Shown one piece after another: positions 1 to 5,740 of a stretch of DNA of 7,913 nt. Both the position numbers and the translations under genes were made by a program. Every line of letters begins with the position of its first letter. Position 1 is the first letter of the stretch. The DNA comes from an uncultured Petrimonas sp. GTDB lineage: Bacteria; Bacteroidota; Bacteroidia; Bacteroidales; Dysgonomonadaceae. A model generated the notes under the pieces. It was not told where the DNA came from, did not search any database, and worked only from the letters and a program-made list of their open reading frames with translations. The DNA is taken from the NCBI GenBank assembly GCA_934621705.1, contig CAKTUP010000093.1, positions 1-7,913 of the forward strand. The letters are read 5' to 3'.

Positions 1-408
1 GCCTACCTTTCGCCATTCTTTCAAATCTTTGACATATTGAGCAATGGAATTTTTTTCAGCATCGGTCAACGGGTTCTGCTGAGTAGGGCGACGCTGTATC
101 GGATTTTTGGGTGCTCCCAAATAATCCTCCACTCCTGTACCCATCAGTTCAACCGAACTTAATCCGGCATCAACACACGCTTTTAAAACTGTTTCGAGAC
201 CGCCGGACATATCACGAAAACTGTATGTGATCGCTCCGATCTGAACTCCACCGAATCTCGAGTTTGGAGTTCCCGTTCTTGATATCAATTGATTCGCACT
301 TCCACAGGACGTGGTGAAAGGCATTACCGATGCCGTAGTTACACCAGCAGCAGCGCCCAGAAAACTTCTTCTGGAAAGCTTTTCTGTAAAGATTTTTTTG
401 TGTTTCAT
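1..408 (-). CDS. Tat-exported sugar phosphate isomerase/epimerase-like protein (N-terminal part, truncated by window edge)
   Basis: The first 136 codons are present and the frame is open to base 1, so the C-terminal part lies outside the window. The N-terminus is a twin-arginine signal: basic start, SRRSFLG at residues 12-18, then an Ala/Gly/Val-rich hydrophobic stretch. The signal ends at FTTSCGS with Cys35, so the protein could instead be a Tat-dependent lipoprotein. From about residue 53 the pattern GVQIGAITYSFRDM, followed by GLETVLKACVDAGLSSVELMG, resembles the first strand and helix of the TIM barrel in the xylose isomerase-like / AP endonuclease 2 superfamily, where Bacteroidota encode many secreted members. 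Substrate cannot be told from this part; metal and catalytic residues are beyond the edge. It starts 21 nt after the stop of the rubredoxin-like membrane gene, so the two are probably co-transcribed. The start has no clear Shine-Dalgarno, but the signal peptide fixes it. Confidence 0.85.
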   Translation of the reverse strand, partial: MKHKKIFTEKLSRRSFLGAAAGVTTASVMPFTTSCGSANQLISRTGTPNSRFGGVQIGAITYSFRDMSGGLETVLKACVDAGLSSVELMGTGVEDYLGAPKNPIQRRPTQQNPLTDAEKNSIAQYVKDLKEWRKVG

Positions 409-429
409 CTGCTTATTTTTTAATTGGGA

Positions 430-1137
430 TTATTCAACGTTGTTTCCTTGGTTTTCTTTCAAAGCCCGTGCTTTCGCTTCCTGCTTTTCTTTTACCAAAC
501 GGGCAATTTCTTCCTGGCTCATTTTCGGCTTTCTTTCCGTAGATTCGGTTGTTTCTGCCTGTTTTTTCTCTCCCCGAAACACCAACGCTCCCGGAAGAAT
601 TACATCGATAAGATGTTTTCCTAACATACCCAACTGAACGGCAGTGGCAAGCGATGCAAGTGAAAGAAGCAGAAAATACCAGGGATACGCGTCTCTCTTA
701 AAAACCACGACCTGAACAATAGAAAGCGTAATTATGATGACACTGAGAATGATTTTTTTAATCAACAGCGGAGTTTTGATGGTTTTAAATCGCACGAGTC
801 CGTCAGCGTAGCCGGAAATAGCCGACAATATAAGCGTTAACGGAAATACATACACCGAAAATGCAATTACGGAATGAATGATTATTGGTTCAAAATTCGG
901 GAAAAGGTAATTGAAAATGATGAGAAACGGAACCAGCGCCACAAACGTCTGCGACAAGTGAATGGCAATGGGATGGATATCCAGTGCCAGAAACCGCAAA
1001 CGTCCGGCGGAAACCTTTTCGCGATAAGGCTCAAACACGTCTCTGGGTAATCCGCAAGCGGGGCAAACATCACCCAATTCGCTCTCTTTCATCACATAAC
1101 CGCACGGTCGACAACGAACCAATTTCTCTTCTTTCAT
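430..1137 (-). CDS. Rubredoxin-like zinc ribbon fused to a four-TM membrane domain (DUF2231-like)
   Basis: The protein has 235 residues. The N-terminal 37 residues form a rubredoxin-like knuckle pair: C9-x2-C12-G-Y and C25-P-x-C28-G, ending in FEPY. The spacing between the pairs is only 12 residues, much shorter than in true rubredoxin, so it is a minimal iron- or zinc-binding ribbon. Four hydrophobic segments follow at about 61-80, 85-108, 124-146 and 152-172. The entry to the first carries LDIHPIAIHLSQ, which resembles the HPxxxH motif of DUF2231-type membrane proteins. H55, H60, H88 and H175 lie near membrane boundaries and could bind haem or metal. The last 45 residues are highly charged (Lys/Glu-rich) and probably a cytoplasmic helix. 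A role in membrane electron transfer is inferred only from the ribbon and histidines. It is the first gene of a pair with the exported isomerase-like protein and has a promoter candidate at 1167-1174. Confidence 0.85.
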   Translation of the reverse strand: MKEEKLVRCRPCGYVMKESELGDVCPACGLPRDVFEPYREKVSAGRLRFLALDIHPIAIHLSQTFVALVPFLIIFNYLFPNFEPIIIHSVIAFSVYVFPLTLILSAISGYADGLVRFKTIKTPLLIKKIILSVIIITLSIVQVVVFKRDAYPWYFLLLSLASLATAVQLGMLGKHLIDVILPGALVFRGEKKQAETTESTERKPKMSQEEIARLVKEKQEAKARALKENQGNNVE

Positions 1138-1166
1138 GTTTATTAGAACTTTCTGACTTTTCTTTG

Positions 1167-1174
1167 CAAAAATA
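1167..1174 (-). promoter_or_regulatory. Bacteroidota -7 element for the rubredoxin-like/isomerase pair
   Basis: On the minus strand this reads TATTTTTG, a full match to the Bacteroidota -7 consensus TAnnTTTG. It lies 29 nt before the start codon at 1137, which gives a 5' leader of roughly 20-25 nt. No convincing -33 TTTG is found at 17-23 nt upstream, so the call rests on the -7 element and its position. Confidence 0.5.
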
Positions 1175-1283
1175 ACAATTAATTTGATTGGATAGTTGAT
1201 TGAATGAATTTTAAAGCATATTTCTTACGGTGTGAAACAAGGCTAATGCATGAAAAACTTCAAAGCAAAGTGTTTTTCTTCGA

Positions 1284-1316
1284 TTTGATTACTTGATTAC
1301 TTGCGATATACCTTTG
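1284..1316 (+). promoter_or_regulatory. Orphan consensus promoter pointing into a gene-poor gap
   Basis: On the plus strand a -33 TTTG (1284-1287) and a -7 TACCTTTG (1309-1316) are separated by 21 nt, a full match to the Bacteroidota layout TTTG-N17-23-TAnnTTTG. Transcription would begin near 1322. No recognised plus-strand gene follows: the next 250 nt hold only a 19-codon ORF at 1358 and then run into the antisense of the ATP-grasp gene. The spacer consists of an 8-nt tandem repeat. Confidence 0.5.
1285..1303 (+). repeat. Short 8-nt tandem repeat inside the orphan promoter
   Basis: TTGATTAC occurs twice in tandem (1285-1292, 1293-1300) and is followed by a third TTG. It covers the -33 element and most of the promoter spacer, so a change in copy number would shift the available TTG positions in 8-nt steps. 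Confidence 0.7.
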
Positions 1317-1357
1317 TTTTGGCAAAGAACGTCCTGCCATTCCCGTTAGAAAAAATT

Positions 1358-1417
1358 ATGACAACGCAAGAAACCTCATGGACAAGTATTTTGAAAGTTT
1401 TTCTGACACTGCATTAG
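1358..1417 (+). CDS. Possible 19-codon small ORF behind the orphan promoter
   Basis: ATG at 1358 opens 19 codons ending in TAG at 1415-1417, about 36 nt after the predicted transcript start. The peptide begins MTTQETSWTSILKVFLT: a polar N-terminus with Trp8, then a short hydrophobic stretch. There is no clear Shine-Dalgarno, only an A-rich leader, as is common here. It loosely recalls short Trp-containing peptides annotated in Bacteroidota as smalltalk proteins, but the resemblance is weak. A non-coding RNA or chance ORF is equally possible. Confidence 0.2.
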   Translation: MTTQETSWTSILKVFLTLH

Positions 1418-1570
1418 TAAGAAATAAAAACATTTGCTTTCTGATGATGTTTAGGAGTACACTTGAATGAGTTTTGTTACAAATTTAACCATCGTTATTT
1501 TGAGAAAAAACAGTTCAATAGGCTGTGAATAAATACGGTAAGTTATAAAAATCTTTTAAAAAATTTTTTT

Positions 1571-2746
1571 TTAACCCTCGTTGTTGATAACCACCCACGC
1601 CACATATTTCGTTTCTTCCGAAATGGGTGTCAGGTTCAAAAATCCCGATTTTATTTTTTCGTTCTCAACCACAAGCGGAAAATCCTGTTGCATTTTTTGT
1701 TGGAATCTCAAGGCTTCACTTTCTTTTTTTAAAAAATCCACCACAAATTTTCCTGTTGAACCGGGTTTTACAAATCGATTGTAGAAAATGTGAGCCACAA
1801 GCCCCATATTCATCCGAAGATTTATTTCTACGCACGGCTGGATTTGATAACCTTTTTCGGTTTCGCAAACCATCATATCCACACCCAAATAACCGGAATA
1901 TTGCGGAAATTGACGGGAAAGTTTATCGGAAAGCGATTGTTGCAGCTGATACAGTAAATTAACATTGACATACTTTGCCAAAAACTTCTCAATTTCGGCA
2001 TCCGGCATCAATAAATTTCCCAAATACGCGCCCGAAGCGGCAGATTGAAACAACGAATATCCGATAAATTCACATTTAGCGTCCGAAAGGTTGAATTCCA
2101 TGGCAAAATCCTGCACTTTGTTCAAAACCGGCTCGGCGACAACGCCACCCTGTTCGCGAATCACGCGCCGGCACCAATCGGTTTGTTTGTCGGTAATTTC
2201 GTCCAAAATCCATACCAAGCCTTTTCCACTGCCGGAATTGGGCATTTTCAATACCTTGTTCCCGGAAAACGAAGAGAGATAAAACAAAGCTTCTTCAACA
2301 GTTGAGAAAAAGTGAGATTCACCGCAAAATTCGCTGTTTTCAGCCTTGAGTTTATTTAAAATATGTATCGCATTCTGCCGTCCCGAACCGGTGCGAAGCT
2401 GTTTCAAATACTCCATCGAAGGCAAATTATTTTCCGATACACCGACTTCCAGCAACTTCTTTCGCAACGCCGGATTCCATCCCCACGGAGCAATCTTTTC
2501 CTGTGGAAATTGAGAAGCATCCGCAAAAGAAATTAACGATGATTGAATAGAAAATAACTTTTGCAATTCCGATAAAAACGCGGAGTTTTGCTTGCTATCG
2601 CCGACCACTTTTGCACCATCAGGCGCATACCAAACGGGCAGCACAGCCAAATCTTCCGCAATTTTCAGCGCAGAGGACGGTGGCGTATAATTGCTGCTGA
2701 AATTTGCCAGAGCAAGGTCGTTATCGGGATTGAATAGATATATCAT
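1571..2746 (-). CDS. ATP-grasp family protein of unknown substrate (Bacteroidota type)
   Basis: The protein has 391 residues. The start MIYLFNPDNDLALAN fits a conserved N-terminus of uncharacterised Bacteroidota proteins, which supports this start. ATP-grasp signs are visible: a nucleotide-binding loop VLKMPNSGSGKGL (165-177), VVAEPVLN (202-209) as hinge and adenine-contact strand, FAMEF (214-218), GVDMM (288-292), and the metal-binding strand VEINLRMNMG (306-315) with E307, N309, R311 and N313. The family ligates a carboxylate to an amine, thiol or similar nucleophile through an acyl phosphate; the substrate here is unknown. No signal peptide is seen, so it should be cytoplasmic. It lies 126 nt after buk in the same direction with no obvious promoter between, so it may be the third gene of the ptb-buk transcript. 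Its leader is made of heptamer repeats that run to the base next to the start codon. Confidence 0.85.
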   Translation of the reverse strand: MIYLFNPDNDLALANFSSNYTPPSSALKIAEDLAVLPVWYAPDGAKVVGDSKQNSAFLSELQKLFSIQSSLISFADASQFPQEKIAPWGWNPALRKKLLEVGVSENNLPSMEYLKQLRTGSGRQNAIHILNKLKAENSEFCGESHFFSTVEEALFYLSSFSGNKVLKMPNSGSGKGLVWILDEITDKQTDWCRRVIREQGGVVAEPVLNKVQDFAMEFNLSDAKCEFIGYSLFQSAASGAYLGNLLMPDAEIEKFLAKYVNVNLLYQLQQSLSDKLSRQFPQYSGYLGVDMMVCETEKGYQIQPCVEINLRMNMGLVAHIFYNRFVKPGSTGKFVVDFLKKESEALRFQQKMQQDFPLVVENEKIKSGFLNLTPISEETKYVAWVVINNEG

Positions 2747-2780
2747 TGGCTGTTGGCTTTTGGCTATTAGCTTTTGGCTT
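2746..2780 (-). repeat. Heptamer array, arm 1 (abuts the ATP-grasp start codon)
   Basis: On the plus strand five heptamers sit in perfect register: TTGGCTG, TTGGCTT, TTGGCTA, TTAGCTT, TTGGCTT. Read on the minus strand they are AGCCAA-type units. The last base of the array overlaps the first base of the ATP-grasp ATG, so the translation initiation region of that gene is repeat sequence with no Shine-Dalgarno. Confidence 0.85.
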
Positions 2781-2801
2781 TGCGTTGAACTGTTGAACGC
2801 A
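2781..2801. repeat. Small inverted/direct repeat between the two heptamer arrays
   Basis: GTTGAAC occurs twice (2784-2790, 2792-2798), one base apart, and the ends pair as TGCGTT (2781-2786) with AACGCA (2796-2801). This gives a small hairpin nested inside the larger inverted repeat made by the heptamer arrays. Confidence 0.6.
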
Positions 2802-2840
2802 CTACGATTATTTCACTTTTTTGAATGCTGTCCGCTCTCT

Positions 2841-2870
2841 GCTAACAGCTAACGGCCAATAGCCAAAAGC
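2841..2870 (+). repeat. Heptamer array, arm 2 (abuts the buk stop codon)
   Basis: On the plus strand four heptamers sit in register: GCTAACA, GCTAACG, GCCAATA, GCCAAAA, then GC. The array ends two bases from the buk stop codon. It lies in the opposite orientation to arm 1: bases 2855-2870 pair with 2756-2771 at 15 of 16 positions, with an 83-nt spacer. In the minus-strand transcript this would form a long hairpin whose 3' arm lies just before the ATP-grasp start. Confidence 0.85.
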
Positions 2871-2872
2871 TT

Positions 2873-3952
2873 TTATACGTATTCTTTCGGTTCAATTTCG
2901 CCGCTCAAAATAAGTGCGCCGTTTTCGGCCAAAGCTTTCATTTCGTTTTCACCCGGATAAATATATACCGGCGCTATTTTATGAATTCGGTCTATTATTA
3001 AGTTGCAGAACCATTTGCTGTTAGCCATCCCTCCGGTAATGAGAATGGCATCCACATCGCCTTTCAAAACGGTGGAAAACGCGCCGATTTCTTTCGCCGT
3101 CTGATAAGCCATCGCTTCCAGCACGTCGTAGCACTTTTTGTCGCCCGCCAAGGCGGCAATTTCCACTTCGTAAGCGTTGTTGAGGCCGGTATAGGCATAC
3201 AATCCGCCTTTGCCAACCACCATCGCTTTCATCTCGTCGTAAGTATATTTTCCGCTGTAAGCCATTTTCAACAACTCGCCCACGGGAAGCGTTCCGGAAC
3301 GTTCCGGCGAGATGGGTCCATCACCGTCGAGCGCCTGATTCACGTCGATTACGCGTCCTTTGTGATGCACGCCCACCGAAATTCCTCCGCCCAAATGCGC
3401 CACGATTAAATCCAGGTCTTCGTATCTTTTCATCACGGATTTGGCGTGCGCGCGTGCAATGGCTTTCTGGTTGAGCGCGTGAAAGATGGAAACTCTTTCG
3501 AAAAGCGGATGTCCGGAATAGCGCGCAATGGGTTCGAGTTCGTCAACTACCACCGGATCAGCAATAAATGCCTCAGCATTAGGAAGTTGTTTGGCAATAT
3601 CATCGGCAATTAAAGCCCCCAGGTTGCTGGCGTGTTCGCCTCTTTTTGCTTCGATAAGATCTCTTTTCATCGCTTCGTTTATCCGGTAAACACCCGATGC
3701 AATGGGTTTTACAATTCCGCCGCGTCCGATGACGAGTCTAATCAAATCCAATCGGATTTCGGCATTTTTCAATTCATTGTAGATAATGTTTTTGCGAAAT
3801 TCGTACTGGTCGGTTATTTTTTTGAATGGGCTTAATTCTTCGGTCGAGTGACGAATGGTTTTCAGAAAAACTACGTCTCCGCCTTTGTAAACCGCAATTT
3901 TGGTGGATGTGGAACCCGGATTAATGGTCAGGATTCGAGGTTGATTGTCCAT
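2873..3952 (-). CDS. buk: Butyrate kinase
   Basis: The protein has 359 residues, the usual length for the family. Butyrate kinase takes butyryl phosphate plus ADP to butyrate plus ATP in the cytoplasm; close relatives also accept isobutyryl and isovaleryl phosphate. ASKHA-fold signatures of the acetate/butyrate kinase family are clear: ILTINPGSTSTKIAVY (7-22) as phosphate-1 loop, GRGG (76-79), FIADPVVVDE (129-138), AHLGGGISVG (185-194), NQALDGDGPISPERSGTLP (205-223) with R218, and the adenosine motif ILITGGMANS (303-312). The C-terminal YPGENEMKALAENGA (332-346) carries the conserved glutamates. It follows ptb by 34 nt, so the two form the standard terminal step of butyrate or branched-chain acid formation. 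No strong Shine-Dalgarno precedes the ATG; the start is set by the conserved N-terminus. Confidence 0.97.
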   Translation of the reverse strand: MDNQPRILTINPGSTSTKIAVYKGGDVVFLKTIRHSTEELSPFKKITDQYEFRKNIIYNELKNAEIRLDLIRLVIGRGGIVKPIASGVYRINEAMKRDLIEAKRGEHASNLGALIADDIAKQLPNAEAFIADPVVVDELEPIARYSGHPLFERVSIFHALNQKAIARAHAKSVMKRYEDLDLIVAHLGGGISVGVHHKGRVIDVNQALDGDGPISPERSGTLPVGELLKMAYSGKYTYDEMKAMVVGKGGLYAYTGLNNAYEVEIAALAGDKKCYDVLEAMAYQTAKEIGAFSTVLKGDVDAILITGGMANSKWFCNLIIDRIHKIAPVYIYPGENEMKALAENGALILSGEIEPKEYV

Positions 3953-3986
3953 AATAGTGATTTTTTTTGTGTGGTATTTTATAAAA

Positions 3987-4874
3987 TTAGTCCATTGCCG
4001 CAGCCAGCGCGATGGAAAGCATCTTGCTCGTTTCGGAATCGGAGCGCGATGTAAGCACGATGGGAACCGCAGCTCCCATAACTACGGCCGCAGAAACGGC
4101 TCCTCCCAAAAAGTTTAACGCCTTGTAGAATATATTTCCGGCTTCAATATCGGGCATAAGTATAATGTCGCAATCTCCCGCAACTTCGCTCACAATGCCT
4201 TTGTGTGCGGCAGACTCTTTGTCAACGGCGATATCGATGGCAAACGGTCCGTCGACCAGGCATCCCTGCCACTGCATTTTCTTTAGTTCTGCCGCGTGCA
4301 CGGTGGCTTCCATTTTTGGATTCACGGTTTCCACGGCGGTCGCCACGGCCACTTTGGGCATAGAAATCCCTATTTTATGACACGCTTCCACGGCGTTGTT
4401 GAGGATATGCACTTTGGTGTCTAAATCGGGTGCGATGTTCATGGCCACATCTGTTGCACACAGCAGTTTATGATAGTACGGAGATTCGAAAAAAGATACG
4501 TGGCTGAGGATATTCCCTTTGCGCAACCCGTTTTCTTTATCGAGAACGGCTTTCAGCAAAGCGCCTGTGCTGATGAAACCTTTCATCAGGATATCGGCTT
4601 CGCCGTTTTTCACCAGCGATACGGCTATTTTTGCTGATTCGTCGGCTCCCTTGTCGTTGTGGATAATTTCCACCCCATCCAAATCGAAATCGATGGATTG
4701 TGCCATTCGTTCAATTTCGGTTTTATGGCCAATAAGTATGGGAATAATAATGCCGTTTTTCGTGGCAGTTTCAATTGATTTCAGCACCGCTTCGTCTTCG
4801 GCAGCCGCAACCGCGATTCTTCGGCGGGGTTTGTTTTTCGCTTTTTCTGTAAGTTCAGACAATTTGTGGATCAT
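3987..4874 (-). CDS. ptb: Phosphate butyryltransferase
   Basis: The protein has 295 residues, typical for the family. It exchanges CoA of butyryl-CoA for phosphate, giving butyryl phosphate for the kinase encoded just downstream. Signatures of the phosphate acetyl/butyryltransferase fold include ADILMKGFISTGALLKAVLD (93-112), VDGPFAID (207-214), LMPDIEAGNIFYKAL (239-253) and the C-terminal PIVLTSRSDS (271-280), which in this family form the CoA- and phosphate-binding region. It is the first gene of the ptb-buk unit, with a promoter candidate 30-62 nt upstream of the start codon. No thiolase, crotonase or butyryl-CoA dehydrogenase gene lies in the window, so the acyl-CoA must come from elsewhere. 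In amino-acid-fermenting Bacteroidota the pair may also serve isobutyrate and isovalerate formation; that is inference. Confidence 0.97.
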   Translation of the reverse strand: MIHKLSELTEKAKNKPRRRIAVAAAEDEAVLKSIETATKNGIIIPILIGHKTEIERMAQSIDFDLDGVEIIHNDKGADESAKIAVSLVKNGEADILMKGFISTGALLKAVLDKENGLRKGNILSHVSFFESPYYHKLLCATDVAMNIAPDLDTKVHILNNAVEACHKIGISMPKVAVATAVETVNPKMEATVHAAELKKMQWQGCLVDGPFAIDIAVDKESAAHKGIVSEVAGDCDIILMPDIEAGNIFYKALNFLGGAVSAAVVMGAAVPIVLTSRSDSETSKMLSIALAAAMD

Positions 4875-4903
4875 AAAAAGTATTATTAAAGGAATTGAGT
4901 GTG

Positions 4904-4936
4904 CAAAATAACGAAAAAAAAAGAAGAAAATGGCAA
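4904..4936 (-). promoter_or_regulatory. Promoter candidate for ptb-buk
   Basis: On the minus strand a -33 TTG (4934-4936) and a -7 TTATTTTG (4904-4911, 7 of 8 to TAnnTTTG) are 22 nt apart. The -7 element ends 29 nt before the ptb start codon. The spacer is a long pyrimidine run (T/C-rich on the minus strand). Confidence 0.4.
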
Positions 4937-5027
4937 TAAATGACTTTTTTGTCGGAATTGTGAAAGCATTTGGTTGACAAAATGTAAAATCATGTTTGAT
5001 GAGGGCCTTAGAATCTGTTTTTCAGCG

Positions 5028-5100
5028 AGCGGCAAACGAGGTTCGAACTCGCGACCTTCGGCTTGGGAAGCCAACGCTCTACCGACTGAGCTATTGCCGC
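5028..5100 (-). tRNA. tRNA-Gly(CCC)
   Basis: A complete cloverleaf of 73 nt reads from 5100 down to 5028. The acceptor stem GCGGCAA pairs with TTGCCGC, the D-stem is GCTC/GAGC, the anticodon stem TTGGC/GCCGA, and the anticodon loop TTCCCAA has anticodon CCC at 5065-5067. The T-arm is GCGAG-TTCGAAC-CTCGT with a G-U end pair. The discriminator is U73, as in bacterial tRNA-Gly. The 3' CCA is not encoded. This isoacceptor reads GGG codons only. Confidence 0.96.
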
Positions 5101-5111
5101 AAACAGTTTTG

Positions 5112-5119
5112 CAAATGTA
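5112..5119 (-). promoter_or_regulatory. -7 element for tRNA-Gly
   Basis: On the minus strand this reads TACATTTG, a full match to TAnnTTTG, 11 nt before the mature tRNA 5' end. No clear -33 element was found at the usual distance. Confidence 0.6.
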
Positions 5120-5166
5120 ACGGTTTTTTCGATTGATTTATCTGCCCGATAAGAGTTTTTTGCAAT

Positions 5167-5201
5167 TTTGTTCCCAACGAACAAAAAATGTTGTAACTTT
5201 G
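5167..5201 (+). promoter_or_regulatory. Promoter for tRNA-Pro
   Basis: On the plus strand a -33 TTTG (5167-5170) and a -7 TAACTTTG (5194-5201) are 23 nt apart and full matches to the Bacteroidota consensus. The -7 element ends 14 nt before the mature tRNA, leaving a leader of only a few bases. Confidence 0.7.
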
Positions 5202-5215
5202 CATCCACAAAAAAT

Positions 5216-5289
5216 CGGGATGTAGCACAGTTGGCTAGCGCGCCACGTTCGGGACGTGGAGGTCGGGTGTTCGAGTCACCTCATCCCGA
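5216..5289 (+). tRNA. tRNA-Pro(CGG)
   Basis: A complete cloverleaf of 74 nt. The acceptor stem CGGGATG pairs with CATCCCG, the anticodon stem is CCACG/CGTGG, and the loop TTCGGGA has anticodon CGG at 5250-5252 with G37, as expected for Pro. The T-arm is GGGTG-TTCGAGT-CACCT with a G-U end pair. The D-stem has one A-C mismatch (A5227 with C5239). The discriminator is A73 and no CCA is encoded. It reads CCG codons. Confidence 0.96.
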
Positions 5290-5292
5290 CAC

Positions 5293-5327
5293 AAAAAAGA
5301 CGAAAGTTCTGAACTTTCGTCTTTTTT
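5293..5327. terminator. Intrinsic terminator, usable in both directions
   Basis: Perfect inverted repeat GACGAAAG (5299-5306) / CTTTCGTC (5314-5321) around a 7-nt centre that itself pairs nearly to the middle. The stem extends with A-T pairs and is followed by a T-run on the plus strand (5322-5328) and, because of the matching A-run at 5293-5298, on the minus strand too. On plus it sits 9 nt after tRNA-Pro; on minus it would end a transcript coming from 5544. Confidence 0.9.
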
Positions 5328-5358
5328 TCTGCCGAGGCTTTTTCAAGCAAATTTCATT

Positions 5359-5454
5359 TTAAAAATCTTCGTTGTCCGGCGAAAGTCTTTCACAAATGTG
5401 GAGACGCCAAAATTCTCTTGCCTGCGACATTAATTTTTGTGCTATCACTCTCAT
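5359..5454 (-). CDS. Possible 31-codon small protein of unknown function
   Basis: An ATG at 5454 opens 31 codons ending in TAA at 5359-5361. The core is REFWRLHICERLSPDNEDF (residues 13-31): a basic, aromatic amphipathic stretch ending in an acidic tail. Inside this ORF the DNA is less AT-rich than on either side, as real coding would be. The minus strand has a consensus -7 element about 90 nt upstream (5544-5551) and a good terminator about 30 nt downstream (5299-5327), so ORF, promoter and terminator form a complete small unit. There is no strong Shine-Dalgarno. I do not recognise the family; a non-coding RNA or chance ORF remains possible. Confidence 0.4.
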   Translation of the reverse strand: MRVIAQKLMSQAREFWRLHICERLSPDNEDF

Positions 5455-5543
5455 CAATTTTCTTTTTAGAATTTTTTTGTAACAAAAATCGGTTTTCGGT
5501 CTAATTTTTATTCTTTACCTACATAACCTTCAATTTTCTTGTG

Positions 5544-5551
5544 CAAAAATA
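5544..5551 (-). promoter_or_regulatory. Minus-strand -7 element for the putative small ORF unit
   Basis: On the minus strand this reads TATTTTTG, a full match to TAnnTTTG. No protein gene starts downstream before the tRNA genes except the 31-codon ORF, and a terminator lies about 220 nt further on. No clear -33 is visible; the position is covered by the palindrome at 5552-5576. Confidence 0.45.
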
Positions 5552-5576
5552 CACATATAAGCGATTCGTATATGTG
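5552..5576. promoter_or_regulatory. Palindrome directly upstream of the -7 element (operator-like)
   Basis: Perfect 8-bp arms CACATATA (5552-5559) and TATATGTG (5569-5576) around 9 nt. It touches the minus-strand -7 element at 5544-5551, so a bound dimeric protein would sit between the -33 and -7 positions and block polymerase. The candidate regulator is unknown; the winged-helix protein at 6283-6567 is the only one in the window. Confidence 0.4.
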
Positions 5577-5740
5577 GTAATGTGTCATAAAATTAATCTA
5601 TATGAGTGAAATTGATTTAAACAATGCGCTTTCTTTTTACAAGTGTGTCATTATCAGACGAATATATCTGTGTGCTATTTTAATTAGTGATGTCCAATTT
5701 TTCCACACTTTTTTCTCATCATAAAGGAAAATCGTTAGAA
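5577..5740. other. Intergenic tail after the membrane/regulator cassette
   Basis: AT-rich, with no ORF I can support and no GC-containing terminator hairpin. If the cassette transcript does not end here it would run into the putative small ORF unit on the same strand. Confidence 0.5.

Larger units (their letters stand above)
1138..1570. other. Intergenic stretch between the ATP-grasp gene and the rubredoxin-like gene
   Basis: These 433 nt are AT-rich and hold no confident gene. They contain the minus-strand promoter for the rubredoxin-like gene, the orphan plus-strand promoter with its 8-nt repeat, and a doubtful 19-codon ORF. Just after the ATP-grasp stop codon there is an A/T-only stretch (about 1545-1572) that could fold into a weak hairpin with a T-run, but I see no GC-containing stem, so I do not call it a terminator. 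Confidence 0.6.

Noticed and set aside
311..637. Plus-strand ORF of 108 codons
   Set aside because: It is the antisense shadow of the isomerase-like and rubredoxin-like genes; the peptide is a Phe/Ser-rich reading typical of reversed membrane-protein sequence.
2746..2870. CRISPR array
   Set aside because: Units are 7 nt with no spacers, and the two arrays are in opposite orientation.
4981..5027. Terminator after tRNA-Gly
   Set aside because: Only a 4-bp ATCA/TGAT hairpin with a broken T-run is visible, too weak to call.
5008..5362. Two ORFs of 64-66 codons on opposite strands
   Set aside because: They run through the tRNA-Gly and tRNA-Pro genes and owe their open frame to the tRNA sequence.
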